From NCBI GenBank assembly GCA_002343075.1, contig DDRH01000022.1, forward strand, positions 62,001-126,000: a stretch of DNA of 64,000 nt, written 5' to 3'. The DNA comes from Phycisphaerales bacterium UBA2421. GTDB lineage: Bacteria; Planctomycetota; Phycisphaerae; Tepidisphaerales; Tepidisphaeraceae. Below, in pieces: positions 9,238-18,127 of the stretch; the stretch's first letter is position 1; every line of letters begins with the position of its first letter. The notes under the pieces were generated by a model. That model was given only the letters and a program-made list of their open reading frames with translations, was not told where the DNA came from and did no database searches. Both the position numbers and the translations under genes were made by a program.

Positions 9238-12200
9238 TCAGTCAACGTTCTCAGCACCGAACAGATCGGTGTGGATGCGCGTTGAGGTCAGGCCGACGTC
9301 GGCTCCAGCCGCGAGGATCGGGCGGGCGCTGAACGAGAATGTACCGAAGTTAACGCCTGTTCGCGACTGATTAGTGGCCAGGGTCACATTATTGCCGAAG
9401 TTGTTGCCCGGCGAGGTCTGGATGAACCCACTCGGGAGAATCTGCCGCACTTTGTATGTGTTCGCCGCCAAGCCGCTGAAGGAGTATTGGCCTGAAGAGT
9501 TGGTTGTTGTCTGCGGCTCATTGCTGTCGCGCTGGTTGTTGTTATTCAGGTCGAGATAGACCGTGCGACCAGAGACGCCCTGTTCGCCGGTATCAAACTT
9601 CGCATCCCGGTCCGTATCGAAGAAGACGGTTCCAGAGATTGACCCGCCCGAGGGAGGCGGTGGGGGTGTGACGGTGCTGGTGTTGGTGCCGAAGTTCAGC
9701 CCGGTGCGGGTTTGGGTTGCCGTCACGGTCGCATTGTTGCCGAAATTGTTGCTCGGGGTGGTTTGTATAAACCCTGACGGCAGAATCTGGCGAATCTTGT
9801 AGGTTCCTGCAGACAGCCCCGTGAACGTGTATTGACCCGCGGAGTTGGTGGTGGTTTGCGGCTCGTTACCGTCTCGCTGCACGTTGTTGTTGAGATCGAG
9901 GTAGATCGTGCGCCCGGCGACGCCGGACTCGCCGGTATCGAACACACCGTCGCGGTCGGCATCGAGGAAGACGGTGCCGCTCAGGGTTGCGCCGCCTGTG
10001 GGAGGCGGAGGGGTGACAGTGCCGATGGTTCCGAAGTTTAGACCTTCTCGTACCTGGTTGCCTGAAACGGTTGCGTTGTTGCCAAAATTGTTGCTCGGTG
10101 TCGTCTGGGTAAACCCGCTCGGGAGCACCTGGCGAATCTTGTAAGTACCCGCGGCGAGGCCGGTGAACTCGTATAGACCGTTGGCATTGGTGGTGGTCAG
10201 CGGCTCATTACTTTCGCGCTGCACGTTGTTGTTGAGGTCGAGGTAGATCGTGCGCCCAGCCACACCCGCCTCTCCGGTATCAAACACACCGTCGCGGTCG
10301 GTATCGAGGAAAACCGTGCCGCGCAGCGTCGCGCCACCGGTCGGTGGGGGCGGCGGCGGCGGGGTGGTGTTGACGGTGAGCGTAGAGATGTAATCGTTGA
10401 ACCCGCCGTCCTTATCCTTGATTCGACCGCGGATCATGTAGGTGCCAACCGCGGCGGTGATAGTGGATGGCACGGTGGCGGTGGCGTTGTTGCTGTCGAT
10501 GATCTCGAATGTGCCGTCATTGTTGAAGTCGTAGCTGTACTTAAAGCCCGCGATGCGGTCGGCGGCCGAGGGGTCGTTCATCTGCGAGAACGCAACGGTA
10601 GCACTCTGGCCAATTCCCACGGGGCCGTTGTTAGTAAATACGGCAGTAGGATTGGAGTTGGTGACATTTACGATCGCAGTTGAGATCAGACTGGTTGCCA
10701 GCGGGCCCGACTTCGCGCGAAGCGCGATAAGCTGTGAGCCAGGGCCGTCGAGGTCGCCAGCGGCGAACGCCGGGTTTTGCTGGGTCGAGTCAACCGTGAA
10801 AGTCGTTCCATCGTAGTTTAGGTCCCACTCCCAGCCGGTGATCGCACCGCCGGTAGCACTTCCGAGCAACTGCACGAAACCCCCTTCGGCTACGGCATAC
10901 GGCCCGCCGGGGCTTGAAACAATGACTGGCTGAATCTGCCGCAAACCAAAATTCTGGTTGGTCAGTGCCTGCGACGGCAGAAACGCTGCGAACGAGCTGA
11001 AACCGCCAGCGTTGTAGGTTTGCTCGAAGCCCTGGGGCCTCGTAAGCGTCACCAGATAGTCATCCGTGAAAAAGTTGCTGATTGTATAGTTGCCCAATGC
11101 GTCCGTGGTAGCGAATGACTCGCTGGACTGGCGCACTCCATCGAAATTGAAATCGAGGAACACCGTGCGGTTGGCTGCTCCGCTCTCCCCGGCGTCGCGA
11201 ATGCCGTTCCCGTTGAGGTCGTCAAACACGTTGCCGCTGACGCTCGCTCGTGCCGGCGGTTCGCCGGTCTGCAGAATCCCGATTCTACCGGCGGTGGTGA
11301 GGGTGCTGGTGAGGATCAGCTTGTTGTCACCCTGCAGTACCACATTGGCCGCAGTGTCATTGGAGCCTGAGCCGGTAATGGAATGGGCAAGTTGGCCATT
11401 CCGCAGGAACATCGCGTTGCGCATCCCTGCTGGTGTAACCAGGGCCGCAGCAATGAAGGTTGCTTCGCCCGGTGCATTTAGCAAGCCACTCAGGGCCACA
11501 TTCCCAGATGCGTTAACAGCCACACTCGTACTGGTTGCGAAAAACGTTGAGCGCCCATTGCGATACAACTGTGACACCCGCCCGGCGGTCCCGAAGGTGT
11601 TGTCCGAGGTGCCGTTTGTTGCCAGTCGATTGGCATAAAGCCGTCCCGAGGAACCGTGATGGGAGACGAGGATTTTGTTGTCCGACTGGATGAGCAGTTT
11701 GCCGGCAAAAAGTGATTCGTCGATGACTTCGAGCACGCGGCTCCCTGCGCTGCCGAACCCGTTGTCGATCAGGCCGGTCGGGTTGACCCGGCCCACAACC
11801 GTCACGTTCTTGGCTGGCAAGGGTCGGTCTGCAATAAACACCAATTGTGAGTCGCTCTCAACGGCGAGGGCTACCGGCGTATCGATCGAAGCATTGAAAT
11901 TGTAGATGCCCTTGCCAGAACCCGAGAAGTTGACATCCAGCGCCCCATTGGGCTGCAGCACCGCGATCTCGGTTTCACGGTCCGTTCCAGCGACGTTGGT
12001 GCGCCAGCCTAGCAGCGCGATCTTGTTGCCCGGCATGACGGCAACATCAACAAAGTTGTCAACCGCATTATCGAAATCGACCGATTGGTAGCCGTTGCCG
12101 GCGAAGCTGTTGTCGAAGGCGCCGGTGCTGGTGAGAACGGCCACTTCGAGATTGCCGCTGGTGGGCGTTTGACCGCCGATCACAATACGTTCGTCGGAGA

Positions 12201-13197
12201 GAAGCACCATGTTCTTGATGACAAATCCGCTGGGCAGGTTGGGCTGAACGTAGCCCAGGCCGCCGCCGAAGGTGGTATCGAGGGCGCCGGTTGTGGTTGT
12301 GCGGAAGATCGTGGCCACCCCGTTGCGCTGGCCGGCGATGAGCAGTTTGCCATCGGCCAGTTGGCGAGTGGCGGCGGCAGAAATCGTCGTGGCGCTGATG
12401 AACGCCTCACCCTTTGTGCCAAAATTCTGGGTGAGATAGACGCTTGTGTCGAACTTGCGAGTTCCCAACGTCGGCGCGGTCACTGTTTGATTCGGAACGA
12501 CGTTCACGCGCGTCGAACCATTTGCCGCAGCGGTAAACACATTGATGCCGGTGAGAATCGTCTTGATCGACACCGGGCCGGCAAAGAGATTTGTCAGCGT
12601 GTAGTTGCCGTTGCTGTCTGTCACTGCGGAGGGTTCGTTCCCGTCAAGGGTGAGGTTGCGATTGTAGTCGGCGAAGACGGTTCGACCTGAGTTGCCTGAT
12701 TCGCCAGCATCCCGAACGCCGTTGCCGTTAACATCTTCGTAAACCACTCCGCTGACCGAGCCTTGGCCGGTCACTTGACGGACGCCAAACTCGATCGTCT
12801 TCGGGGCGGTCTGCGTCGCAGTCACTTCAACTGGGTACGCCCCAAGGCTTACGGGGAAGGTCTGTTGGTGGGATGGAAAAAGGTCCAGGCGCACATAGTG
12901 AAGGCCGGGCGGCAGTTGGTTGGCCGTGAACTCATATAGACCGCCTGCGATCATGAAAGCGGAAGGTTCGAACCCCTCATCGTAGATTCCGTTTACGTTC
13001 ACGTCGGCATAGACGGTGACGTCGCCGGTGTGTGCCATCCCCTCGTCGTTCACGCCATTGCCGTTAAGGTCTGCGAAGACGTTGACTTCAATCACCGGAG
13101 GAGGAACCGGATCGCCTGCAAGCATCCGACGTTGCTCCAACACCTCGACCGCGGCGCGACGGACGACCTCGACAGATTTTCTTCCAGTGATTCGCAT
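9238..13197 (-). CDS. Giant LEPR-XLL surface protein with SdrD-B-like, delta-60 and PKD modules
   Basis: About 1319 residues from the ATG of MRITGRKSVEV, preceded by an AGGAAAGGGCGG purine run; an upstream ATG adds 47 residues. Order: VEVLEQRRMLAGD motif (about 18-30); two SdrD-B/Cna-B-like segments with Ca-loop-like repeats (DLNGNGVNDEG, DVNGNGVRDAGE); a central block of delta-60-type repeats (for example GALDTTFGGG, GAFDNSFAGNG, GTSDNTFGTAG), which probably folds as a propeller; another SdrD-B-like module (DLNGNGIRDAGES); a PKD-like domain (GGPYAVAEGG, WEWDLNYDG); then three very similar SdrD-B modules joined by Pro-rich linkers. It ends in TSTRIHTDLFG plus five residues, resembling the tails of its neighbours. 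There are no catalytic motifs; a structural or adhesive surface role is inferred. Confidence 0.8.
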   Translation of the reverse strand: MRITGRKSVEVVRRAAVEVLEQRRMLAGDPVPPPVIEVNVFADLNGNGVNDEGMAHTGDVTVYADVNVNGIYDEGFEPSAFMIAGGLYEFTANQLPPGLHYVRLDLFPSHQQTFPVSLGAYPVEVTATQTAPKTIEFGVRQVTGQGSVSGVVYEDVNGNGVRDAGESGNSGRTVFADYNRNLTLDGNEPSAVTDSNGNYTLTNLFAGPVSIKTILTGINVFTAAANGSTRVNVVPNQTVTAPTLGTRKFDTSVYLTQNFGTKGEAFISATTISAAATRQLADGKLLIAGQRNGVATIFRTTTTGALDTTFGGGLGYVQPNLPSGFVIKNMVLLSDERIVIGGQTPTSGNLEVAVLTSTGAFDNSFAGNGYQSVDFDNAVDNFVDVAVMPGNKIALLGWRTNVAGTDRETEIAVLQPNGALDVNFSGSGKGIYNFNASIDTPVALAVESDSQLVFIADRPLPAKNVTVVGRVNPTGLIDNGFGSAGSRVLEVIDESLFAGKLLIQSDNKILVSHHGSSGRLYANRLATNGTSDNTFGTAGRVSQLYRNGRSTFFATSTSVAVNASGNVALSGLLNAPGEATFIAAALVTPAGMRNAMFLRNGQLAHSITGSGSNDTAANVVLQGDNKLILTSTLTTAGRIGILQTGEPPARASVSGNVFDDLNGNGIRDAGESGAANRTVFLDFNFDGVRQSSESFATTDALGNYTISNFFTDDYLVTLTRPQGFEQTYNAGGFSSFAAFLPSQALTNQNFGLRQIQPVIVSSPGGPYAVAEGGFVQLLGSATGGAITGWEWDLNYDGTTFTVDSTQQNPAFAAGDLDGPGSQLIALRAKSGPLATSLISTAIVNVTNSNPTAVFTNNGPVGIGQSATVAFSQMNDPSAADRIAGFKYSYDFNNDGTFEIIDSNNATATVPSTITAAVGTYMIRGRIKDKDGGFNDYISTLTVNTTPPPPPPPTGGATLRGTVFLDTDRDGVFDTGEAGVAGRTIYLDLNNNVQRESNEPLTTTNANGLYEFTGLAAGTYKIRQVLPSGFTQTTPSNNFGNNATVSGNQVREGLNFGTIGTVTPPPPTGGATLSGTVFLDADRDGVFDTGESGVAGRTIYLDLNNNVQRDGNEPQTTTNSAGQYTFTGLSAGTYKIRQILPSGFIQTTPSNNFGNNATVTATQTRTGLNFGTNTSTVTPPPPPSGGSISGTVFFDTDRDAKFDTGEQGVSGRTVYLDLNNNNQRDSNEPQTTTNSSGQYSFSGLAANTYKVRQILPSGFIQTSPGNNFGNNVTLATNQSRTGVNFGTFSFSARPILAAGADVGLTSTRIHTDLFGAENVD
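9340..10335 (-). repeat. Three tandem SdrD-B module repeats, about 340 bp each
   Basis: The DNA encodes three consecutive modules of about 113 residues. Each runs from SGTVF(L/F)DTDRD through GRT(I/V)YLDLNNN and TYK(I/V)RQ(I/V)LPSGF to NFGNN and NFGT. Similarity is high at the DNA level, with long identical blocks. The linkers are Pro/Gly/Thr-rich. This points to recent internal duplication or ongoing homogenisation. Confidence 0.8.
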
Positions 13198-13526
13198 TGA
13201 AAACCGCCCTTTCCTCAGTGGCTCGAAAACAACGATGTGTAAAGCAGAGCGGAGGATGCGGACAACGACCGTCCCTCCACTTGCGACTCTGAAGTATACC
13301 TCAGTTTGTGCCTCAACCGAAGCGGCATCTCGCCTCACGCCAAGTTGGTAAGCAAGGCAACTTCTAGCACATGTAACGTCGTCACGGCTGGCGAGTTTGT
13401 TCCATCCGGTTCGAACGAAAACGACCGGTTGCCGTGGGTACTGGCAACCGGTCGTGATTCAGTTTTGTTGTGCTGCACTGCGAAAACTGCAGCCGAACTG
13501 TGACGAACAGAACTTACCTGTGAGGC
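13198..13526. other. Intergenic region holding a terminator and the promoter side of the SdrD-like gene
   Basis: A 329-base gene-free stretch between two minus-strand genes. It holds the strong hairpin at 13421-13455. The remaining roughly 220 bases upstream of the SdrD-like gene should hold its promoter, but I see no clear sigma-70 hexamer pair. Confidence 0.5.
13421..13455 (-). terminator. Intrinsic terminator with a perfect 13-bp stem
   Basis: ACGACCGGTTGCC (13421-13433) pairs perfectly with GGCAACCGGTCGT (13443-13455) across a 9-base loop. It lies about 70 bases past the stop of the minus-strand Calx-beta gene, and on that strand it is followed by TTTTCGTT. This fits a Rho-independent terminator. 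Confidence 0.8.
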
Positions 13527-15974
13527 TTATCCGATGACGTCTTCCCGGACAGTCTTGAAATTGTCACCGATTCGTGTCGCGGAAAACGCGCCGGCAAACC
13601 CGGTGCTTCCGCCGGAAGCGCGGGGCGCTTCGCCGGGCAGACTTGCGCCGAAGTTGGCAGCGAGCACGGTGAAGTCGTTGAGGTTCACCGAGCCATCATA
13701 GGTGAAATCGCCAGTCGTGAACTTCTGGCCGGATGTGCCGAAGTTGGCAGCGAGCACGGTGAAATCGTCGAGGCTGACGGCCTTGTTTCGCGTGGCATCG
13801 CCGCCGAGCGTGAAGAAGGTGAACGGCGCCGAGGGGACCAGCGCGTTGCCTGCAGCGTCTTCGACCGCACCGGTGATGGCCAGCGAATAGTTGCCGTCTG
13901 GCAAAATGCCGGTGGCGAAACCGGGGAAGGTGAAGCTGGCGACATTGGTGCCAGCGTTGTAGCTGAGAGCGATATTGCCCGCCGGTACCACGCTTGCAGT
14001 CGTCGTGTTGGTGAGGGTGAGATCGCTGACAGAAAGGCTTGCGGCCACATCTTCGCTGAAAGTGAGATTGATGGTCTGCAGAATCGGGAACGCGTCGAAC
14101 ACAAACAGGCTGTTATCGAGCGTCGGCGGGGTGGTGTCGCCGGTGCTGGGGAAGTTGGCAGCGCCCGGCGTCAATACCACCGTGCCCGCGGGGATTCCGT
14201 TGGGGTTGGTGGTCGTGACGGTGCCGGCCAGGTATTCGACCGCGCTGTTCACGCCGTTGACCTGATCGGGTTCGCCGTAATACCAGGCATTGGCGTCAAG
14301 GGCGCCGTTTTCTGTCGGGAAGCGGGTGGCGATGTCCGGCGCTTCGTCGCGCGTGCCATTGGCAGGCAGGCCGACAGCGCTGAACGGCAATTGCGGGGCG
14401 TACAGGAGATCGGTCCCGCTGAGGTTGGAGCCGTCGAACCAGCCTACGCCGTCGAGCACAACCGCGCCCGGTCCGAGTTCGAGCACGCCGTCATTGTTCA
14501 CATCCAGATCGGTGCTTCCGAGGATGGGCAGGGGGCTGAAGATGATGAGGAAGGAGTTGGATCCGTTCTGCAGTGCGCCTCCGTTGGCGTTAGCAAGGGT
14601 TGCGCTGGGGATGACAGTGGTGCCACCGGGGATGGTGTGCCCGCCGGTGTCGGCTTTCAGGATCGCCAGGCCGTTGCTTCCGAGCGAGAATGCGCTGAGG
14701 TCTGCGACAAAGCTGGCATTGCCGGTGTTGGCGGTGTCGCCTTCGCCTTCGATGGATACGAAGTAAACATTGCGAAGCGAAGTGCCCGCTGGGCCTCTGA
14801 ATTCGGCGTACTCGAAGGGGTTATCCGTGCCGAAAGTGTTGACGTTCAATTCATTGAGAAGTACGCCCGTCGGCGCGGTGACATCATCATCGCCGATACT
14901 GAGTGTTGCGCCGGAGTTGGCCCCAATCACCGCGCCGCCGGTGGCATCGGATAGTTGCAGGAATACGGTTTCCGCGCCTTCTTGATCAAGATCCTGAAGG
15001 ATCTGGACCTGGAAGGTGGCGGTGGTCTGCCCGTCGGCGAAGTTGATGACCTGATCAAAGGCCGTGTAGTCGCTGCCCGCCGTTGCAGTGCCGCCGAGGA
15101 TGGTGCGTGCGCGAACACTCACTGCCCCCTGCGAGCCATCGTTTCGGTTAATGGTGATTGTGGCATTTCCATCGCTTTCCAGTGCAGCGTAGTTGGTGGA
15201 ACTGAAGCCAAGCGTGCCGTTAAGGCTGCCTGCGGTCACGCTGATGTCGTCAATGCCGATCCATTCATCGTTTCCGGGCGCGTTGGCGGTGATCCAGCGA
15301 AGCTGCAGTTGCGAAACGTTGCCGGCATCGAGAGGAAGCGTGACGACAACGGGTGTGTCGAGCGTGAGGCTTGGGCCGGCCGAGGCGTCGGCGACGAAGG
15401 CGCTTCCGACATTGATAAAATTGCCTGTCGTACCGACGCGATACTGCAGCGCGATCGGTTGCACCGCGTTGTCGACTGAACCATCAATATCCCGCAGAGT
15501 GTATTGCACGCGCACGACGGGTACGCCGGTGGTGTTGAGGTGCAACTGCAGGCTCGGCGCGTCGGCGGTACCGGAGCCATTGAGCGCGACGACGGGGTCG
15601 GCGATTTCAAACTCAGCAACACCGCCCGAGGCGAAGGTATTGGGATTCGTCTGATTATGGAAAATGTTGCTGTGGGTCGTGTCGCCGGGTGCGAGGATGG
15701 TCTGCGGGTCAGTACCGGTAACGGTCGTGAGATCATCACCGCGGTAGCCGATGAAGCCCGGGACTGCTTCCCAGCCGAGATCGTTGGGGGGAATGATGGC
15801 CGCGGGGGCGGCGTTGACCTGGGCGTTGAGTCGGCTTGTGTCCGTCCAGTTTTCACTGAAGGGAAGCGACTGATAGACCGCTGTCAGGTGGCGGCGCGTT
15901 TCAAGCGACTCCACTGCGGTGTGAACAGCACGACCAATCGACGCACGGCGACCGTTGCGAGCATTGCGAATCAT
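13527..15974 (-). CDS. LEPR-XLL secreted protein with Calx-beta domain, lamin-tail-like region and dockerin-like repeats
   Basis: About 815 residues from the ATG of MIRNARNGRR, with GGAGAGGGATCT just upstream; an upstream ATG adds 26 residues. Order: VESLETRRHLTA motif (about 25-36); a jelly-roll-like beta domain with paired Asp/Asn loops (NDEWIGIDDISV), as in carbohydrate-binding or choice-of-anchor domains; a Calx-beta domain (about 250-360, with TATAGSDYTAF and INFADGQTTATF); a region with VLLNELNVN...YAEFRGP, as in bacterial lamin-tail-like domains; an Ig-like domain (DGNYSLAITG, DAAGNAL); two dockerin-like repeats (GDATRNKAVSLDDF, GDFTYDGSVNLNDF); and a tail FSATRIGDNF...REDVIG. No enzyme motif is seen. 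A cell-surface or extracellular binding role is inferred. Confidence 0.78.
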   Translation of the reverse strand: MIRNARNGRRASIGRAVHTAVESLETRRHLTAVYQSLPFSENWTDTSRLNAQVNAAPAAIIPPNDLGWEAVPGFIGYRGDDLTTVTGTDPQTILAPGDTTHSNIFHNQTNPNTFASGGVAEFEIADPVVALNGSGTADAPSLQLHLNTTGVPVVRVQYTLRDIDGSVDNAVQPIALQYRVGTTGNFINVGSAFVADASAGPSLTLDTPVVVTLPLDAGNVSQLQLRWITANAPGNDEWIGIDDISVTAGSLNGTLGFSSTNYAALESDGNATITINRNDGSQGAVSVRARTILGGTATAGSDYTAFDQVINFADGQTTATFQVQILQDLDQEGAETVFLQLSDATGGAVIGANSGATLSIGDDDVTAPTGVLLNELNVNTFGTDNPFEYAEFRGPAGTSLRNVYFVSIEGEGDTANTGNASFVADLSAFSLGSNGLAILKADTGGHTIPGGTTVIPSATLANANGGALQNGSNSFLIIFSPLPILGSTDLDVNNDGVLELGPGAVVLDGVGWFDGSNLSGTDLLYAPQLPFSAVGLPANGTRDEAPDIATRFPTENGALDANAWYYGEPDQVNGVNSAVEYLAGTVTTTNPNGIPAGTVVLTPGAANFPSTGDTTPPTLDNSLFVFDAFPILQTINLTFSEDVAASLSVSDLTLTNTTTASVVPAGNIALSYNAGTNVASFTFPGFATGILPDGNYSLAITGAVEDAAGNALVPSAPFTFFTLGGDATRNKAVSLDDFTVLAANFGTSGQKFTTGDFTYDGSVNLNDFTVLAANFGASLPGEAPRASGGSTGFAGAFSATRIGDNFKTVREDVIG

Positions 15975-16420
15975 AGATCCCTCTCCAGAAAAAATGTTCA
16001 GGCTCCGAAGCAGTTTGCGAAGCGAATTCGGTGGGAACAAAGACGGGCGCACGATGTACCCGTTGCACTCTCCGCTCCCGCGGTTTGGCTTGGCGCGCGA
16101 GATGGTTGCTCGGCATCAAGCAGCACCAGAGTGTAACACGGCGGATGTGGAATGCGTACTACGAACTGTTAAAATATTGCTAAGGGTTTTGCCGCCAGCC
16201 ACGCCCCCAATTGTGTAGGTTTATCCGGTCGGGGAAGCTGGGCAAAAGGCGAGGTGCTGGAATTCCGTCCGCCCCGGATTTTCGTTGCTCTGGCGGGCGT
16301 TTCGGGGCAAACTACTCCGTAACTGGATTGTTCCAGCACCGGCGCAACGACCCTCAATCGCGGGGAAGTCTTGCGCACCGCGCGACCGGTGCCCATTGGC
16401 GTAACGGAAGTCATAACACT
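15975..16420. other. Divergent intergenic region between two LEPR-XLL genes
   Basis: A 446-base stretch between divergently transcribed genes, expected to carry both promoters. I see no coding signal in either direction that is better than the antisense frames typical of this GC content. It holds a perfect 10-bp inverted repeat, GGTGCTGGAA (16253-16262) and TTCCAGCACC (16331-16340). No clear -35/-10 pair stands out. Confidence 0.5.
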
Positions 16421-18016
16421 ATGTCCAATCGACCTTTGCATCAGGTTGAACTGCTCGAACCGCGGCAAATGATGGCGCGGGCGCTGGGGATCGATGTCAG
16501 CGATTTTCAGGGCACTATCACCGTAGCCCAATGGCAGTCGATCAAAGCTTCGGGCAAGGATTTCGTGTTTGCCAAGGCGACCGAAGGCCTCACCTTTAAT
16601 GCATCCACGTTCACCAACAATATCACCCGCGCCCACACCGCCGGCATGCTGATCGGGGCTTACCACTTCGGTCGGCCCGACAATAACGCCGCCGTTGCCG
16701 AGGCCGACAAGTTTGTCAGTGTTATTAGTCCTTATCTGACAGCAGGTTATGTTCGCCCGGTGCTCGATATTGAGGTCGATGCAGGGAGCGTGGCTTTTAT
16801 GTCGCAGTGGGTGAATGATTTCTGCAGCCGGGTGCGCGACGTGACTGGAATCGCGCCGCTGATCTACACGGGCCAGTTTTTCGCATCCAGCAACTTCAAC
16901 TCGACCGTGACGCAATGGCCGCTTTGGATCGCGCGTTACCCCGGCGGGACCGTGAACCCCGAAACTCAGAACCCGGGAAGCACCACCCCCTGGCCGACCT
17001 GGAACATCTGGCAATACACAGACAGCGGGAGCGTGCCGGGAATCACCGGCAATGTCGATTTGAACGTATACAACGGCGACCTTGCTTCGTTCACCAATGT
17101 TTTCGTCATCAAACCGCCCTTGGCGACCGTGCTGCAGGGTGCGACCGCCATTGCAGACGGGCAGACATCGGCCATCGATTTCGGGACCGTTACCCCCGGC
17201 GGGGCGACCTCCAGCATCACGTTCACCGTTCGCAACGACGGGCAGCAGCGGTTGAACCTCGGAACGGTCACCGTGCCAGCGGGTTACACGATTACCGAAG
17301 GGCTGAGTACGAGCCTGCTTGCCGGCGCGAGCGATACATTTACCGTGAGGCTGGATAGTGCTGTGGCTGGCGTGAAGGCGGGAAGTATCTCATTCAGCAC
17401 GAACGACCCGACGGCCAACCCGTTTGACTTCGCGGTGACCGGAATCGTCGGCACCCCCGACACGCTCCCGCCGGCGGTCGTGCAGTCGGCGTTTCTGTTC
17501 GATACTGCGCCTCATCGGGTGATTTTCCAGTTCAGTGAAAACGTCGGCGCGAGCCTGGCTGCGATCGATTTCGAGATTCGCAGTGTCGCTACCAATCAGA
17601 CTTTTCCTTTAACGATGTCGTACAACCCGGGTAGCTTCACCGCGACTCTGAGCGTCGGCGGGACCCTGGCCGATGGGAACTACACCGCCACGGTCTTCGC
17701 CGCCGGTGTAACCGACGCCGCGGGGAATGTGTTGCCCGCCGATGTGGAGCAGGCGTTTTTTCATTTCACCGGTGATGCGGATCACGATCGCGTTGTAAAC
17801 TTGAACGACTTCACCGCCCTGGCCGCGGGGTTTGGTACGGGGACGACGTTCAGTCAGGGCGATTTCAATTACTCGGGCTCGGTCAATCTGACGGATTTTA
17901 CGATTCTGGCCAGCCGGTTCGGCGACACGCTCCCGCCGCCAGCGCCGCCACGTCCGGCGGGCGCGAAGATTGTGCCGTTTAGCATATCGCGAATCAGCGA
18001 TGACATTCTGGGTTGA
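16421..18016 (+). CDS. LEPR-XLL glycoside hydrolase family 25 muramidase with dockerin-like repeats
   Basis: A 531-residue protein starting at the ATG of MSNRPLHQ; the open frame extends 70 codons upstream but lacks a plausible start there. Residues 10-19 (ELLEPRQMMA) are the LEPR-XLL motif. The GH25 lysozyme domain follows (about 21-220): LGIDVSDFQG (Asp25), FVFAKATEG, YHFGRP, PVLDIEVD (Asp116, Glu118), and IWQYTD...DLNVYNG. The catalytic acids are present, so N-acetylmuramidase activity on peptidoglycan is likely. An ASPM-SPD-2-Hydin-like domain follows (DFGTVTPGG...FSTNDP), then an Ig-like domain, two dockerin-like repeats (GDADHDRVVNLNDF, GDFNYSGSVNLTDF) and the tail VPFSISRISDDILG. It may cut rival cell walls or remodel its own. 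Confidence 0.88.
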   Translation: MSNRPLHQVELLEPRQMMARALGIDVSDFQGTITVAQWQSIKASGKDFVFAKATEGLTFNASTFTNNITRAHTAGMLIGAYHFGRPDNNAAVAEADKFVSVISPYLTAGYVRPVLDIEVDAGSVAFMSQWVNDFCSRVRDVTGIAPLIYTGQFFASSNFNSTVTQWPLWIARYPGGTVNPETQNPGSTTPWPTWNIWQYTDSGSVPGITGNVDLNVYNGDLASFTNVFVIKPPLATVLQGATAIADGQTSAIDFGTVTPGGATSSITFTVRNDGQQRLNLGTVTVPAGYTITEGLSTSLLAGASDTFTVRLDSAVAGVKAGSISFSTNDPTANPFDFAVTGIVGTPDTLPPAVVQSAFLFDTAPHRVIFQFSENVGASLAAIDFEIRSVATNQTFPLTMSYNPGSFTATLSVGGTLADGNYTATVFAAGVTDAAGNVLPADVEQAFFHFTGDADHDRVVNLNDFTALAAGFGTGTTFSQGDFNYSGSVNLTDFTILASRFGDTLPPPAPPRPAGAKIVPFSISRISDDILG

Positions 18017-18127
18017 TTGCCCGCCACGGCGCGTTCTCAACCCTCTGGGCCATGTCATTGGATTGCAGATGGCCCGGGCGAGACGCGTTACCAACCTGCC
18101 GTTTTGACGTTACACTAGCCCGCAACG

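Noticed and set aside
12960..12985. T-arm-like GGTTCGAACCCC
   Set aside because: It lies inside the SdrD-like coding sequence and has no acceptor or anticodon stems around it.
16169..17014. 281-residue minus-strand frame across the GH25 start
   Set aside because: Covers the catalytic part of the muramidase gene in antisense; no recognisable domain.
1458..18016. Cellulosome with cohesin-dockerin assembly
   Set aside because: Dockerin-like repeats are present, but no cohesin domain or scaffoldin was seen in the window; the repeats may serve only as calcium-binding spacers.
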